The notes: generated by a model from the letters alone, not told the origin. A stretch of 64,000 nucleotides of DNA from Chryseobacterium sp. LJ668 (GCF_019613955.1 NZ_CP080443.1:2155001-2219000); one strand, 5' to 3'; positions 45,768 through 55,756 are shown, counted from the first letter of the stretch. Numbers and translations are program-made.

Positions 45768-46850
45768 ATGAAGGATAGAATAAAGCTACTCATGTTAGTG
45801 AATTACATACCGCATTATAGACTTCCGGTTATAGAAAAAATTGGTGAAATTTATGATTTAACGGTAGCACATTATGCTGAAGCCCCTTTAAAAGAGAATA
45901 CTCTTTTTAAGCAGATAAAATTAACTCCCAAAAATCTATATAAATTTAAATTTTATAAAGAAGATATTTTTAAGCTATCATCAAACTATGATGTCGTATT
46001 AACTTTATCCGAGCTTTGGACCGTTCCTAATATGTTACTGGGTTTTAAAAAGAGAAGTTTCGGGTTGGTATATTGGGGAATTGGCGTTACAGCATCCTAT
46101 GATAAGAGTTTTGATTCAGGTGGTTTTATTGATAAAATTAGAATGTATATATCAAATAAGGCCGATTCTCTGCTTTTTTACAGCGATTATCCGATAAAAA
46201 AGCATTTAGATTTTGGGATTAAACGCGAAAAACTATTTGTTGCGAATAACACGGTTCTTGTTGAGAAGAAAATCGAGATTAAAAAAGAAAAAAAGCATTT
46301 TATTTTTGTAGGATCATTATATAAGCAGAAAAAAATCTATGATCTGCTACATGCCTACAAAGAATACATTACTTTTGCGGAAAATATTCACCCGCTAATT
46401 ATCATAGGTGATGGCGATGAAAAATCAAATATTCAAAAATGGATAAAAGATGAAAAATTTGAAGAGTATATATCTTTAAAAGGACATATTAGTGATCAGA
46501 ATATTCTTGAGAAGTATTATGAAGATTCTCTAGCATGTATTTCACCGGGACAGGCTGGTCTCACTGTTCTAAATTGTATGGCATATGGGGTTCCCTTTGT
46601 TACAACTGAAAATGCCATAACGGGTGGTGAAATTCTTAATATTGATCATAATATTAATGGCATAAAATATAAAGGTGCTGAAGGTGAGTTAAGCCAAATA
46701 CTCAGTAAATTGTCGAAGGATAATGCTTTTGTAAATTTTTTAAGCGTAAATGCGCAAAATCACTACTTTGAAAATAGAACAGTAGATAAAATGGTTAAAG
46801 GTTTTAAAGAGGCAATTGATTATGCTTACCTCACGATAAATCAAAATTAA
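45768..46850 (+). CDS. Glycosyltransferase (GT4-like)
   Basis: A 360-residue GT-B protein. It starts MKDRIKLLMLVNYIPHYRLPVIEKI; the donor domain shows KKHFIFVGSLYKQKKIYDLLHAY, PLIIIGDGDEKSNIQKW and the acceptor-side CISPGQAGLTVLNCMAYGVPFVT. A TTG at 45762 also opens the frame; ATG 45768 is preferred. The sugar and linkage are unknown. Confidence 0.87.
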   Translation: MKDRIKLLMLVNYIPHYRLPVIEKIGEIYDLTVAHYAEAPLKENTLFKQIKLTPKNLYKFKFYKEDIFKLSSNYDVVLTLSELWTVPNMLLGFKKRSFGLVYWGIGVTASYDKSFDSGGFIDKIRMYISNKADSLLFYSDYPIKKHLDFGIKREKLFVANNTVLVEKKIEIKKEKKHFIFVGSLYKQKKIYDLLHAYKEYITFAENIHPLIIIGDGDEKSNIQKWIKDEKFEEYISLKGHISDQNILEKYYEDSLACISPGQAGLTVLNCMAYGVPFVTTENAITGGEILNIDHNINGIKYKGAEGELSQILSKLSKDNAFVNFLSVNAQNHYFENRTVDKMVKGFKEAIDYAYLTINQN

Positions 46851-46876
46851 AATAAAAATCTTATTAATTTATATAA

Positions 46877-48010
46877 ATGAAAAATATCCCTTTCAATAAA
46901 CCTTTTTTAACAGGTAATGAACTAAATTATATAAAAGATGCTGTAGAATCTGGTAAGATTTCCGGGAACGGTAAGTTTACAAAATTATGCCATGAATTAT
47001 TTGAGAATACATTCAATGTCAACAAAACTTTGCTTACCTCTTCTTGTACCGATGCTTTAGAGATGTCTGCAATGTTAGCGAATATTGAAGAAAATGATGA
47101 AGTAATTATTCCATCATTCACTTTTGTTTCTACGGCACTTGCTTTTATAAGAGAAAAAGCAACCATAGTTTTTGCAGACAGTAATAAAAATAATCCGAAT
47201 ATTGATGCTGATCTTATTGAGGGATTGATTACCCCTAGAACAAAAGCAATTGTACCGGTACATTATGCAGGGATCGCATGCGATATGGATAAAATCATGA
47301 ATTTAGCCGAAAAGCATAACTTGGTAGTAATCGAAGATGCTGCGCAGGCTATAGATTCATATTATAAAGGTAAAGCTTTAGGAACGATAGGTGATTTAGG
47401 ATGCTTTTCTTTTCACGAAACAAAAAATATTATTTCAGGAGAAGGCGGCTTATTAGCGATAAATAATCAAAATTATACTAAAAGATCAGAAGTTCTTTGG
47501 GAAAAAGGAACAAACAGATCAGAGTTTTTCCGTGGCGAGGTAAATAAATATGGTTGGATTGATACCGGATCATCATTCTTACCTTCAGAAATTATTGCTG
47601 CCTTTTTATATGCTCAATTTGAGAATTTGCAGAGTATTCAAAATAAGCGAAAAAAATTATGGGACCAATATCATAACAATTTGAAAGAATTGCAAAATGA
47701 AGGTCATTTAGAATTGCCTTTTATTCCGGATTATGCTACTAATAATGCGCATATGTTCTACATAATTTGTAAAAATTTAGATGAACGTAGCGCTCTAATT
47801 TCTTATTTAAAAGAGAAAAATATTTTAAGTGTATTTCATTATTTAAGTTTACACAAAAGTGATTATTATGCGGATAAATACAAAGGGAATGAGTTAAATA
47901 ATTCTGATCATTACACGGATTGTTTATTAAGACTGCCCTTATTTTATGAATTAACAGAAAGCGAAGTCGATTATATTACAGAAAGCATTTCGAAATTCTA
48001 TAAAAAGTAA
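46877..48010 (+). CDS. wecE: dTDP-4-amino-4,6-dideoxygalactose transaminase
   Basis: A 377-residue DegT-family aminotransferase of the WecE/RffA type: IPFNKPFLTGNELNYI at the start, SSCTDALEMSAML, PSFTFVSTALAF, IEDAAQAIDSYYKGK and the PLP lysine in FHETKNIISGEGG. It converts dTDP-4-keto-6-deoxyglucose to dTDP-Fuc4N. The acetyltransferase that would complete Fuc4NAc is at 49273, two genes downstream. It overlaps the next gene by one base. Confidence 0.95.
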   Translation: MKNIPFNKPFLTGNELNYIKDAVESGKISGNGKFTKLCHELFENTFNVNKTLLTSSCTDALEMSAMLANIEENDEVIIPSFTFVSTALAFIREKATIVFADSNKNNPNIDADLIEGLITPRTKAIVPVHYAGIACDMDKIMNLAEKHNLVVIEDAAQAIDSYYKGKALGTIGDLGCFSFHETKNIISGEGGLLAINNQNYTKRSEVLWEKGTNRSEFFRGEVNKYGWIDTGSSFLPSEIIAAFLYAQFENLQSIQNKRKKLWDQYHNNLKELQNEGHLELPFIPDYATNNAHMFYIICKNLDERSALISYLKEKNILSVFHYLSLHKSDYYADKYKGNELNNSDHYTDCLLRLPLFYELTESEVDYITESISKFYKK

Positions 48011-49260
48011 TGTTAAAGAAAAAAGTTCTACATATAAACCATACAACTTTTGGAGGAACCGGCAGAGTCGTTAATACAATTATTGAGTCCTTGGAACTGT
48101 TGGATTACGACAATGTTTTTGTAACCGTAAGAGGAGATACAGATAAAAAAGCGATCTATCTGAATAAATTTTCATATTATTTTTCAAAAATCCTCTCAAA
48201 AATTTTTACAAAAACGTCAACGTCAAATAATAAGATAGAACCGGAAGTCTTTTGCAGTTCAAAATTTAATGTTATCAGAAATGGCATTAAAGATAGTAAT
48301 GTAGAGATCATAATTTTATATTGGATTAACAATACCATCACTACAGATGACGTTAGAAAGCTTGCAAAAAGTACCAATGCCAAGATTTACATTTATCTTA
48401 TGGATGAGGCATTTTTGACAGGGGGTTGTTTCTATTTTGATTCCTGTGAAAATTATATTAAAGGTTGTGGCAATTGCCCTGCGATACTGTGGGGAAAAAT
48501 CCATAAGGATATTACTTACAATAATGCAAGAAAAGATAGAACCAATTTTAATGAAATTAATCCTACCATTCTATGCCCCTCTACTCAATCATTAATTGAT
48601 TCAGAAAAAAGTTACATTTTGCAGGGCTTTAAAAAAGAAAAATTACTTATTCCATTAGGTGACGATTACGGTATAAGAAAAAATAAAATCGAAGTACGAG
48701 CTAATTTTAATATCGATCATAAGGGTACTCTACTTTTTTTTGGAGCAAGCAGTCTTTCCAATGAAAGAAAAGGGACCAAATATTTGTTGGAAGCTCTGGC
48801 TATTGTTTTTGAAGCTCTTGACGAAAGGGAAAGGGATAATGTGAAACTTGTGATAGCTGGTAATGCAGGTGAGATGAATTTAGATACGATTAAATTTGAA
48901 TCATATGTATTGGGATATCTTTCTCATAATCAACTCGTAGATGCTTATAAAATGTCAGATATATTTGTTTCGTCATCAATTATTGATATGGGTCCAATGA
49001 TGGTGAACGAATCAATAAAAAGCGGCTTACCAGTAGTTTGTTTTGATATCGGGATTAGTAAAGATTTAGTAATCAATGGTCAAACAGGTTTTCGTGTGGA
49101 AACAAAGAATGTACAATTGATGGCAGAATCAATTATTAAGATTCTCAGACAGACAGAGGTTGAAAAACAAAATATGATCCAAAATTGTTTGAAAGTCGGG
49201 GAAAACTTGCTAAGTTATAGAGTATTTAACGATAGCATAAAAGAAATATTTAACGCGTAA
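48010..49260 (+). CDS. Glycosyltransferase (GT4-like, with Cys-rich GGCxxF motif)
   Basis: A 416-residue GT-B protein. It starts VLHINHTTFGGTGRVVNTII and contains LTGGCFYFDSCENYIKGCGNCP (about 138-159), a cysteine-rich motif typical of a colanic-acid-type GT4 subgroup. The donor domain shows KGTLLFFGASSLSNERKGT, LVIAGNAGEM and SSIIDMGPMMVNESIKSGLPVV. The sugar is unknown. Confidence 0.88.
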   Translation: MLKKKVLHINHTTFGGTGRVVNTIIESLELLDYDNVFVTVRGDTDKKAIYLNKFSYYFSKILSKIFTKTSTSNNKIEPEVFCSSKFNVIRNGIKDSNVEIIILYWINNTITTDDVRKLAKSTNAKIYIYLMDEAFLTGGCFYFDSCENYIKGCGNCPAILWGKIHKDITYNNARKDRTNFNEINPTILCPSTQSLIDSEKSYILQGFKKEKLLIPLGDDYGIRKNKIEVRANFNIDHKGTLLFFGASSLSNERKGTKYLLEALAIVFEALDERERDNVKLVIAGNAGEMNLDTIKFESYVLGYLSHNQLVDAYKMSDIFVSSSIIDMGPMMVNESIKSGLPVVCFDIGISKDLVINGQTGFRVETKNVQLMAESIIKILRQTEVEKQNMIQNCLKVGENLLSYRVFNDSIKEIFNA

Positions 49261-49272
49261 TCACAAATTAAT

Positions 49273-49965
49273 ATGTTAAAAATTAACGACTTAAAATGGG
49301 ATTCTTCTTTTTTCAATAAAAAGATTGGTAAAGTAGAAATTACCGATGAAGTTTTTAATATTGAAGAGCACTTATTAAAATCTTACGATCTTATTTATAT
49401 ATTCTCTTCACAAAAATTAAAAAATAATGAGACTTCAACTTTAGTGGATGAAAAAGTTACCTATTTTAAAAAAATAGAGAAGTCTGAAGATCATTCTGAA
49501 ATTTTGTTTTACGATAACAATTGTCATGAACAGTTAATAAAATTAGGTCTACAAAGTGGAAAATATTCCAGATTCAATCTCGATCCCAATTTTGTTAATA
49601 ATGAATATGAAAATTTATATACTCAATGGGTTAATAATTCTATTTCTAATGCAGATACAGAAATCATAATAGAAGAATTTGAAAATTTAGTTGTGGGTTT
49701 TGTAACAGTTGTAAAAAATAATGCGGCACAGGGGGAGATTGGTTTAGTTGCTGTTGATGAGGCACATCGCGGAAAAGGAATCGCAAAAAAATTAATGAAG
49801 CAAGCTTTAGCTTACTTTTATAAAAATAATATTAAAGAAGTTAGAGTTGTAACCCAGTTGTTTAATAAACCGGCATGTAAGCTTTATGAATCAGTAGGTT
49901 TTGAAATTGAAGATGTAAAGTATATATATCATCATTGGACAAATACAAATATTCTTAATAAATAG
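49273..49965 (+). CDS. wecD: dTDP-fucosamine acetyltransferase-like GNAT protein (WecD-like)
   Basis: A 230-residue GNAT protein. The N-terminus has the WecD hallmark LKWDSSFFNKKIGKVE; the C-terminal GNAT core has GLVAVDEAHRGKGIAKKLM (acetyl-CoA loop) and FNKPACKLYESVGFE. With wecE at 46877 it would complete dTDP-Fuc4NAc. A 12-nt gap separates it from the previous gene. Confidence 0.87.
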   Translation: MLKINDLKWDSSFFNKKIGKVEITDEVFNIEEHLLKSYDLIYIFSSQKLKNNETSTLVDEKVTYFKKIEKSEDHSEILFYDNNCHEQLIKLGLQSGKYSRFNLDPNFVNNEYENLYTQWVNNSISNADTEIIIEEFENLVVGFVTVVKNNAAQGEIGLVAVDEAHRGKGIAKKLMKQALAYFYKNNIKEVRVVTQLFNKPACKLYESVGFEIEDVKYIYHHWTNTNILNK

Positions 49966-49983
49966 ATCTATAAGAGAATCACA

Positions 49984-51018
49984 ATGAAAATACAAGATAA
50001 AATTTTACTGATCACAGGCGGTACAGGCTCCTTCGGAACAGCTGTCCTAAACAGATTTTTACAGACAGATCACTTCAAGGAAATCCGTATTTTTTCTCGT
50101 GATGAGAAAAAGCAGGATGATATGCGAAACCTTTATAAAAATGATAAAATTAAATATTATATCGGTGATGTGAGAGATTTTTCAAGTGTTGAACCTGCTA
50201 CAAGAGGGGTAGATTATATCTTCCATGCAGCCGCATTAAAGCAGGTGCCTTCATGCGAATTTTTTCCGATGCAGGCAGTGAAAACCAATGTTGAAGGTAC
50301 CCAGAATGTAATTCGTGCTGCAACTGCCAATAAAGTGCAGAAAGTAATTTGCCTTTCAACCGACAAAGCGGCATATCCTATTAACGCAATGGGGATTTCC
50401 AAAGCTATGATGGAGAAAGTGGCTGTTGCCGAATCAAGAAACACTACCGAAACCGTCGTCTGTCTTACCCGATATGGCAATGTAATGGCATCAAGAGGCT
50501 CTGTTATTCCTTTATTTTTAAATCAGATTCAGAAAGGTGAACCTATCACCATCACAGATCCCAATATGTCACGGTTTTTTATGTCATTGGAAGATGCAGT
50601 AGATTTGGTATTATTTGCATTTGAACACGCCAATCCGGGAGATTTATTTGTCAATAAAGCTCCGGCGGGAAGTATTGGTGATCTGGCAAAAGCTTTAATT
50701 GAACTGACCGGTAAAGAAGTTCCTGTAAAAGTGATTGGAACTCGTCACGGTGAGAAATTATATGAAACACTGTGTACACGTGAAGAAATGGCAAAAGCTG
50801 AAGATATGGGAGATTTTTACCGCGTACCGGCAGATAACAGGGATCTGAATTATGCACAGTATTTTTCTGAAGGCGAAGAAGAAGTTGCTTTGATAGAAGA
50901 TTATCATTCACATAATACAGAACAGCAGGGCGTTGAAGGTTTAAAAAAACTGATTTCTACATTGCCTTTGATCCGGAAAGAAGTTTTTGGGGAAGATGTT
51001 TTGCAGTATCCTTATTAA
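49984..51018 (+). CDS. capE: UDP-GlcNAc 4,6-dehydratase/5-epimerase (CapE/FnlA)
   Basis: A 344-residue soluble extended SDR, the first enzyme of UDP-L-FucNAc synthesis. NAD motif GGTGSFG at 12-18, HAAALKQVPSCEFFP, LSTDKAAYPINAMGISK (Met in place of the usual catalytic Tyr) and GTRHGEKLYETL. It is followed by the CapF and CapG enzymes, separated from CapF by a small cupin gene. Confidence 0.95.
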   Translation: MKIQDKILLITGGTGSFGTAVLNRFLQTDHFKEIRIFSRDEKKQDDMRNLYKNDKIKYYIGDVRDFSSVEPATRGVDYIFHAAALKQVPSCEFFPMQAVKTNVEGTQNVIRAATANKVQKVICLSTDKAAYPINAMGISKAMMEKVAVAESRNTTETVVCLTRYGNVMASRGSVIPLFLNQIQKGEPITITDPNMSRFFMSLEDAVDLVLFAFEHANPGDLFVNKAPAGSIGDLAKALIELTGKEVPVKVIGTRHGEKLYETLCTREEMAKAEDMGDFYRVPADNRDLNYAQYFSEGEEEVALIEDYHSHNTEQQGVEGLKKLISTLPLIRKEVFGEDVLQYPY

Positions 51019-51034
51019 AAATAAAAGTAAATTG

Positions 51035-51445
51035 ATGCTGCTAAAAGGGGAAAAAAATCAGGATGAAAGAGGAATCATTACCTACAATAATGATTTTGAT
51101 GCTTCACAGATCAAAAGAATCTATACCATAGAAAATCATTCAACAGAATTTATTCGCGGTTGGCAGGGTCATAAAGTAGAACAAAGATGGTTTGCATGTA
51201 TCAGAGGAAGTTTTAAAGTATCAGTAATTGTTATTGATCATTTCGAAAATCCGTCAAAAGAATTAACAATTCAGACATATGTTTTAAAAGATGATGTGCT
51301 AACTTACCTCCATATTCCTTCGGGCTGCATCACGGCGATTCAGTCGAAACAAAAGGGAAGTAAATTATTGGTTTTAGCTGATTATAAGTTGGGAGAAATC
51401 AGTGATGAATACAGATACAGTTTAGATTATTTTAATAATATATAA
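51035..51445 (+). CDS. Small cupin-like sugar epimerase/isomerase-related protein
   Basis: A 136-residue single-domain cupin-like protein: RGIITYNNDF, RGWQGHKVEQRWFACIRGSFKVSVI and TYLHIPSGCITAIQS. It resembles the WxcM/RmlC-like proteins found in some fnl clusters between capE and capF. The ATG at 51035 is chosen because the frame upstream overlaps capE. Its role in FucNAc synthesis, or in another sugar, is not known. The usual catalytic His and Tyr of RmlC are not clear. Confidence 0.8.
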   Translation: MLLKGEKNQDERGIITYNNDFDASQIKRIYTIENHSTEFIRGWQGHKVEQRWFACIRGSFKVSVIVIDHFENPSKELTIQTYVLKDDVLTYLHIPSGCITAIQSKQKGSKLLVLADYKLGEISDEYRYSLDYFNNI

Positions 51446-51507
51446 GCAGAATATTTTAACCGATTGGTGTTTTCCAATAGTTTAAGTTCGCTAAAAGCAT
51501 TTTAAAA

Positions 51508-52626
51508 ATGAAAAAAATCGGAATTACCGGTCAGAATGGTTTTGTCGGAAGACATTTATACAATACTTTAGGCTTGTTTCCTGAAGAGTTTGAAAGAGTT
51601 GATTTTAATAAAGACTTTTTTGAAGATCAGAATCAGCTTGATCAGTTTGTTGCAGAATGCGATGTGATAATACATCTTGCGGCACTGAACCGTCATGAAA
51701 GTGAGCAATTTATCTACGAAACCAATGTAGGTTTAGCTCAAAAGCTTGTAGATTCTTTAAAAAGAACCGGTTCAAAAGCCCATGTAATGATTTCTTCCTC
51801 TACTCAGGAAGAGCGTGACAATCTTTACGGAAGATCAAAGAAAGAAGGAAGAGAAGCTTTGGTAAATTGGGCTGAAGAAAACGATGGGAAAATTACAGGA
51901 TTAATCATTCCAAATGTATTCGGTGCTTTCGGAAAACCTTTCTACAATTCTTTCGTGGCTACTTTCTGTCATCAGTTAACACACGGAGAAACTCCGACGA
52001 TTGCTACGGACGGCGACGTGAAATTAATTTACGTTCAGGAACTGGTGGATACCATCATTTCTGAAATCAGAGAAGGTAATAGTAAACCAGAATTCTTTAT
52101 TGATGCTACCTCAACTAAAAAAGTTTCAGAGGTTTTAGCGTTATTAAATGATTATAAAACAAAATATTTTGACGGCGGAGAAATTCCTGTGATCAATAAT
52201 TCTTTTGAGCACAATTTATTCAACACATACCGCTCTTATATTGACCATAAAACCCATTACCCGGTAAAATTCACTCAGCATACAGATCCCCGAGGAGCTT
52301 TTGTTGAGGTAATCAGATTGGGAATTGGCGGACAGTGCTCTTTTTCAACTACAGTTCCCGATATCACCAGAGGAAATCACTATCACACCAGAAAAATTGA
52401 GCGTTTTGCAGTGATAAAAGGTAAGGCACTGATTCAATTAAGAAAAATAGATACTGATGAGGTTTTAGATTTTTATCTTGACGGAAACGAGCCTGCTTAT
52501 GTAGATATGCCGATTTGGTACACTCACAACATCAAAAATATAGGAGAAGAAGAATTATACACGATTTTCTGGATCAATGAAGCATTCAACCCGGAAAATT
52601 CAGATACTTATTTTCTTGAGGTATAA
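51508..52626 (+). CDS. capF: UDP-2-acetamido-2,6-dideoxy-hexulose reductase (CapF/FnlB)
   Basis: A 372-residue bifunctional enzyme of UDP-L-FucNAc synthesis. The N-terminal SDR has GQNGFVGRHL (8-17) and IHLAALNRH; the C-terminal cupin (about 260-372) has DPRGAFVEVIR, TRGNHYHTRKIERFAVIKG and YTHNIKNIGEEELYTIFW, including the metal-site histidines. It acts after CapE and before CapG. Confidence 0.95.
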   Translation: MKKIGITGQNGFVGRHLYNTLGLFPEEFERVDFNKDFFEDQNQLDQFVAECDVIIHLAALNRHESEQFIYETNVGLAQKLVDSLKRTGSKAHVMISSSTQEERDNLYGRSKKEGREALVNWAEENDGKITGLIIPNVFGAFGKPFYNSFVATFCHQLTHGETPTIATDGDVKLIYVQELVDTIISEIREGNSKPEFFIDATSTKKVSEVLALLNDYKTKYFDGGEIPVINNSFEHNLFNTYRSYIDHKTHYPVKFTQHTDPRGAFVEVIRLGIGGQCSFSTTVPDITRGNHYHTRKIERFAVIKGKALIQLRKIDTDEVLDFYLDGNEPAYVDMPIWYTHNIKNIGEEELYTIFWINEAFNPENSDTYFLEV

Positions 52627-52696
52627 ATTGTAATTAAATTAACTAAATATGCTGAAAAGCGACGCTAAAAGCAAAGCCTGAAGCAAAAGCTATATC

Positions 52697-53836
52697 ATGA
52701 AAAAACTAAAAGTAATGACGGTCGTTGGAACACGACCTGAAATCATTAGACTATCAAGAGTATTGGATGCTCTGGATGCTTCTGAAGCAGTAGAGCACAT
52801 CATTGTACATACCGGACAAAACTATGATTACGAACTCAACCAGATTTTTTTTGAAGATTTAGGACTTCGTAAGCCGGATTATTTCTTAGAAGCTGCCGGA
52901 AAAACAGCCACAGAAACCGTTGGAAATATTTTAATAAAAATCGATCCTTTACTGGAAGAATTAAAGCCTGATGCATTCTTGGTCTTAGGAGATACCAATT
53001 CATGTCTGTGTGCAATTCCTGCAAAGAAAAGACATATTCCTATTTTCCATATGGAAGCGGGAAACAGATGTTTTGACCAAAGAGTTCCGGAAGAAACCAA
53101 TCGTAAAATTGTAGACCATACTTCAGATATTAATCTCACTTATTCTGATATTGCAAGAGAATATCTTTTAAGAGAAGGTCTTCCTGCAGACAGAATCATC
53201 AAAACAGGTTCTCCAATGTTTGAGGTTCTCAATCATTATTTGCCTCAAATTGATGCTTCAAATGTTCTTGAAAAACTAAATTTAGAAGAAGGTAAATTCT
53301 TCGTAGTTTCTTCTCACCGTGAAGAAAATATCAATTCTGAGAGAAATTTTAAAGGTTTGATGGATTCTTTAAATGCGATTGCTGAAAAATATCAGTATCC
53401 GATCATTGTTTCTACACATCCGCGTACACAAAACATGATTGACAAAATGCAGATGGAAATGCGCCCCGAAATTCAGTTTTTAAAACCATTGGGTTTTCAC
53501 GATTACAATGCTTTGCAGAAAAGAGCATATGCAGTATTATCAGATTCAGGAACAATTTCTGAAGAGTCATCGATCTTAAATTTTAGAGCATTAAATATTC
53601 GTCAGGCGCACGAAAGACCGGAAGCGATGGAAGAAGCGAGTGTGATGATGGTAGGTTTGTCTCCTGAACGTATTTTGCAGGGATTAACGCAGGTTTTACA
53701 GCAAAAAGTAGGTACAGAAAGAAATTTCAGACCTGTTTCAGATTACTCAATGCCTAATGTTTCTCAAAAAGTAGTAAGAATTATTATTTCTTATACAGAT
53801 TATATTAAAAGAACGGTTTGGTCGGAAGAAATTTAA
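52697..53836 (+). CDS. capG: UDP-GlcNAc 2-epimerase family enzyme (CapG/FnlC)
   Basis: A 379-residue GT-B-fold epimerase forming UDP-L-FucNAc in the last step of the CapE-CapF-CapG pathway. VGTRPEIIRLSRVL, FLVLGDTNSCLCAIPAKK, HMEAGNRCFDQRVPEETNRK and SHREENINSE are typical. The GNRCFD and SDSGTISEESS segments distinguish it from the WecB group at 33106. Confidence 0.95.
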   Translation: MKKLKVMTVVGTRPEIIRLSRVLDALDASEAVEHIIVHTGQNYDYELNQIFFEDLGLRKPDYFLEAAGKTATETVGNILIKIDPLLEELKPDAFLVLGDTNSCLCAIPAKKRHIPIFHMEAGNRCFDQRVPEETNRKIVDHTSDINLTYSDIAREYLLREGLPADRIIKTGSPMFEVLNHYLPQIDASNVLEKLNLEEGKFFVVSSHREENINSERNFKGLMDSLNAIAEKYQYPIIVSTHPRTQNMIDKMQMEMRPEIQFLKPLGFHDYNALQKRAYAVLSDSGTISEESSILNFRALNIRQAHERPEAMEEASVMMVGLSPERILQGLTQVLQQKVGTERNFRPVSDYSMPNVSQKVVRIIISYTDYIKRTVWSEEI

Positions 53837-53893
53837 AGAATGAAATCACAAATGTGATTATAGGTGACTTTTAAAAACAATATAAATCTGCAT

Positions 53894-55111
53894 ATGAATA
53901 TACTTTTCTTGACTTTAGTTGAAATCAACTCTGTAGAAGATCGGGGGATCTATCATGATTTGTTACGAAAATTCCGTAATGAAGGCCATGATGTTACCAT
54001 TGTATCCCCGGTTGAAAGAAGAAAAGGGATTTCTACTAATTTCAGTAAAAAAGAAGGAGTTTCGATTCTGCAGGTAAAGACATTTAATATTCAGAAAACC
54101 AACATTATTGAGAAAGGAATTGGAACTCTTGCCATAGAATATCAATATCTTTCAGCAATCAAAAAACATCTTACAAATACAAAATTTGATCTGGTTTTAT
54201 ACTCTACACCGCCGATTACTTTTGCAAAGGTGATTGAATTTATAAAAAAAAGAGATCATGCAAAATCTTATTTACTTCTGAAAGATATTTTTCCACAGAA
54301 CGCTGTAGATATGAGCATGCTTAAAAAAGGTGGTTTTGTACACAAACAGTTTTTAAAAAAGGAAAAGAAATTATATCAGATTTCAGATACCATTGGATGT
54401 ATGTCGCGTGCCAATGTAGATTTTGTTTTAAGGCATAATCCGGAAATCGAAAAAACAAAAGTTGAGGTCAATCCAAATTCTATTGAAATAGTTAATTTTA
54501 AAGAATTCTCTGCCGAAGAAAAATTTTTAATAAAAAATAAATACGGTATTCCTGCAAATAAAAAAGTTTTTATATACGGGGGTAATTTAGGTAAACCTCA
54601 AGGAGTAGATTTTCTGATAGAAACATTGAATGCGAAAAAGAATGATGACAGAATGTTTTTCATTATTGCAGGATCGGGAACAGAATATGACAAAATAAAA
54701 AATTGGATCGATACAAACTCTCCGAATAATATTTTGTTTCTTTCAGCTTTACCTAAAAAAGAATATGACTTGCTTGTTCAAACATGTGATATAGGATTAA
54801 TTTTTTTACATAGAGACTTCACAATACCCAATTATCCTTCGAGGCTTTTATCTTATTTAGAATTTAAAATGCCGGTATTGGCAGCTACGGATCCCAATAC
54901 AGATATTGGTTTGGATTTATTGGAAAATAAGTGTGGATTGACTGTGATTTCTGACGATTTGCAGAATATGATAACAGCACTTGACCAATTCGTAGAGATG
55001 GATACAAAAGTATTTGAAGAAATGAGACAGAACAGTTTTAAATTTCTTCAAAATAATTTTCAGGTCAAAGATTCTTACAGTAAGATAATTAAGGCAATGC
55101 AGATTAATTGA
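53894..55111 (+). CDS. Glycosyltransferase (WbuB-like, GT4)
   Basis: A 405-residue GT-B protein: DRGIYHDLLRKFRNEGHDVTIVSP, the WbuB-like LLLKDIFPQNAVDMSML, the donor domain VFIYGGNLGKPQGVDFLIE and IIAGSGTEYDKIKNW, and HRDFTIPNYPSRLLSYLEFKMPVLAA. WbuB homologues are often L-FucNAc transferases, which fits the adjacent capEFG genes. A GTG at 53864 opens the frame, but ATG 53894 is preferred. Confidence 0.9.
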   Translation: MNILFLTLVEINSVEDRGIYHDLLRKFRNEGHDVTIVSPVERRKGISTNFSKKEGVSILQVKTFNIQKTNIIEKGIGTLAIEYQYLSAIKKHLTNTKFDLVLYSTPPITFAKVIEFIKKRDHAKSYLLLKDIFPQNAVDMSMLKKGGFVHKQFLKKEKKLYQISDTIGCMSRANVDFVLRHNPEIEKTKVEVNPNSIEIVNFKEFSAEEKFLIKNKYGIPANKKVFIYGGNLGKPQGVDFLIETLNAKKNDDRMFFIIAGSGTEYDKIKNWIDTNSPNNILFLSALPKKEYDLLVQTCDIGLIFLHRDFTIPNYPSRLLSYLEFKMPVLAATDPNTDIGLDLLENKCGLTVISDDLQNMITALDQFVEMDTKVFEEMRQNSFKFLQNNFQVKDSYSKIIKAMQIN

Positions 55112-55171
55112 TTTGAAAGACAAATGCAAATAAACGAACTGGAATCAGTTTAAATAATAATCAATATAGTA

Positions 55172-55756
55172 ATGTATAGAATACTTATAAAAAGATTTTT
55201 GGATATAATAATAGCTCTTTCTATCATTATATTCTTTTTTCCATTGTTTTTGCTTATTTTTATTTTCGTCAAAATAGATAGCCCCGGAAATTTTTTCTTC
55301 TTTCAGGAAAGACTTGGTTATCAAGGAAAAGTCTTTAAGATCTATAAAATTAGAACGATGTTCGATAAAGAAAGAGTTCCAGACCGTGAAATTTTAAAAA
55401 ATGATATCGAGGTTACCAAGGTTGGATATTATTTAAGGCGCTTTAAGATTGATGAACTTCCACAAATTATCAATGTTTTTAAAGGAGATATGTCTTTGGT
55501 TGGGCCTCGTCCTTGTCTTCCAAAGCAGTTGGCAGAGTTCAACGAAGATGGAAAAAAACGTATAGAAGTTCTCCCAGGATTAACCGGATTATCTCAGGTA
55601 AATGGAAATATTCATTTGTCTTGGCAAGAAAGATGGAAGTATGACAGAGAATATGTAGAAAATATAAGTTTCTTATTAGATATGAAAATAGTATTTAAAA
55701 CATTTCTTATACTTATTAACGGAGAAGACAAATATTTAAAAAGCCCGGATGTATAA
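55172..55756 (+). CDS. Monotopic phosphoglycosyl transferase (PglC-like)
   Basis: A 194-residue phosphoglycosyl transferase, which starts repeat-unit assembly by transferring a phospho-sugar to undecaprenyl phosphate. It has an N-terminal re-entrant helix (about 10-35), YKIRTM, the catalytic Asp-Glu pair in FKIDELPQIINV, GDMSLVGPRP and PGLTGLSQVNG. It overlaps the formyltransferase-like gene by eight bases. The sugar is unknown; bacillosamine-like or FucNAc-derived UDP-sugars are possible. Confidence 0.93.
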   Translation: MYRILIKRFLDIIIALSIIIFFFPLFLLIFIFVKIDSPGNFFFFQERLGYQGKVFKIYKIRTMFDKERVPDREILKNDIEVTKVGYYLRRFKIDELPQIINVFKGDMSLVGPRPCLPKQLAEFNEDGKKRIEVLPGLTGLSQVNGNIHLSWQERWKYDREYVENISFLLDMKIVFKTFLILINGEDKYLKSPDV

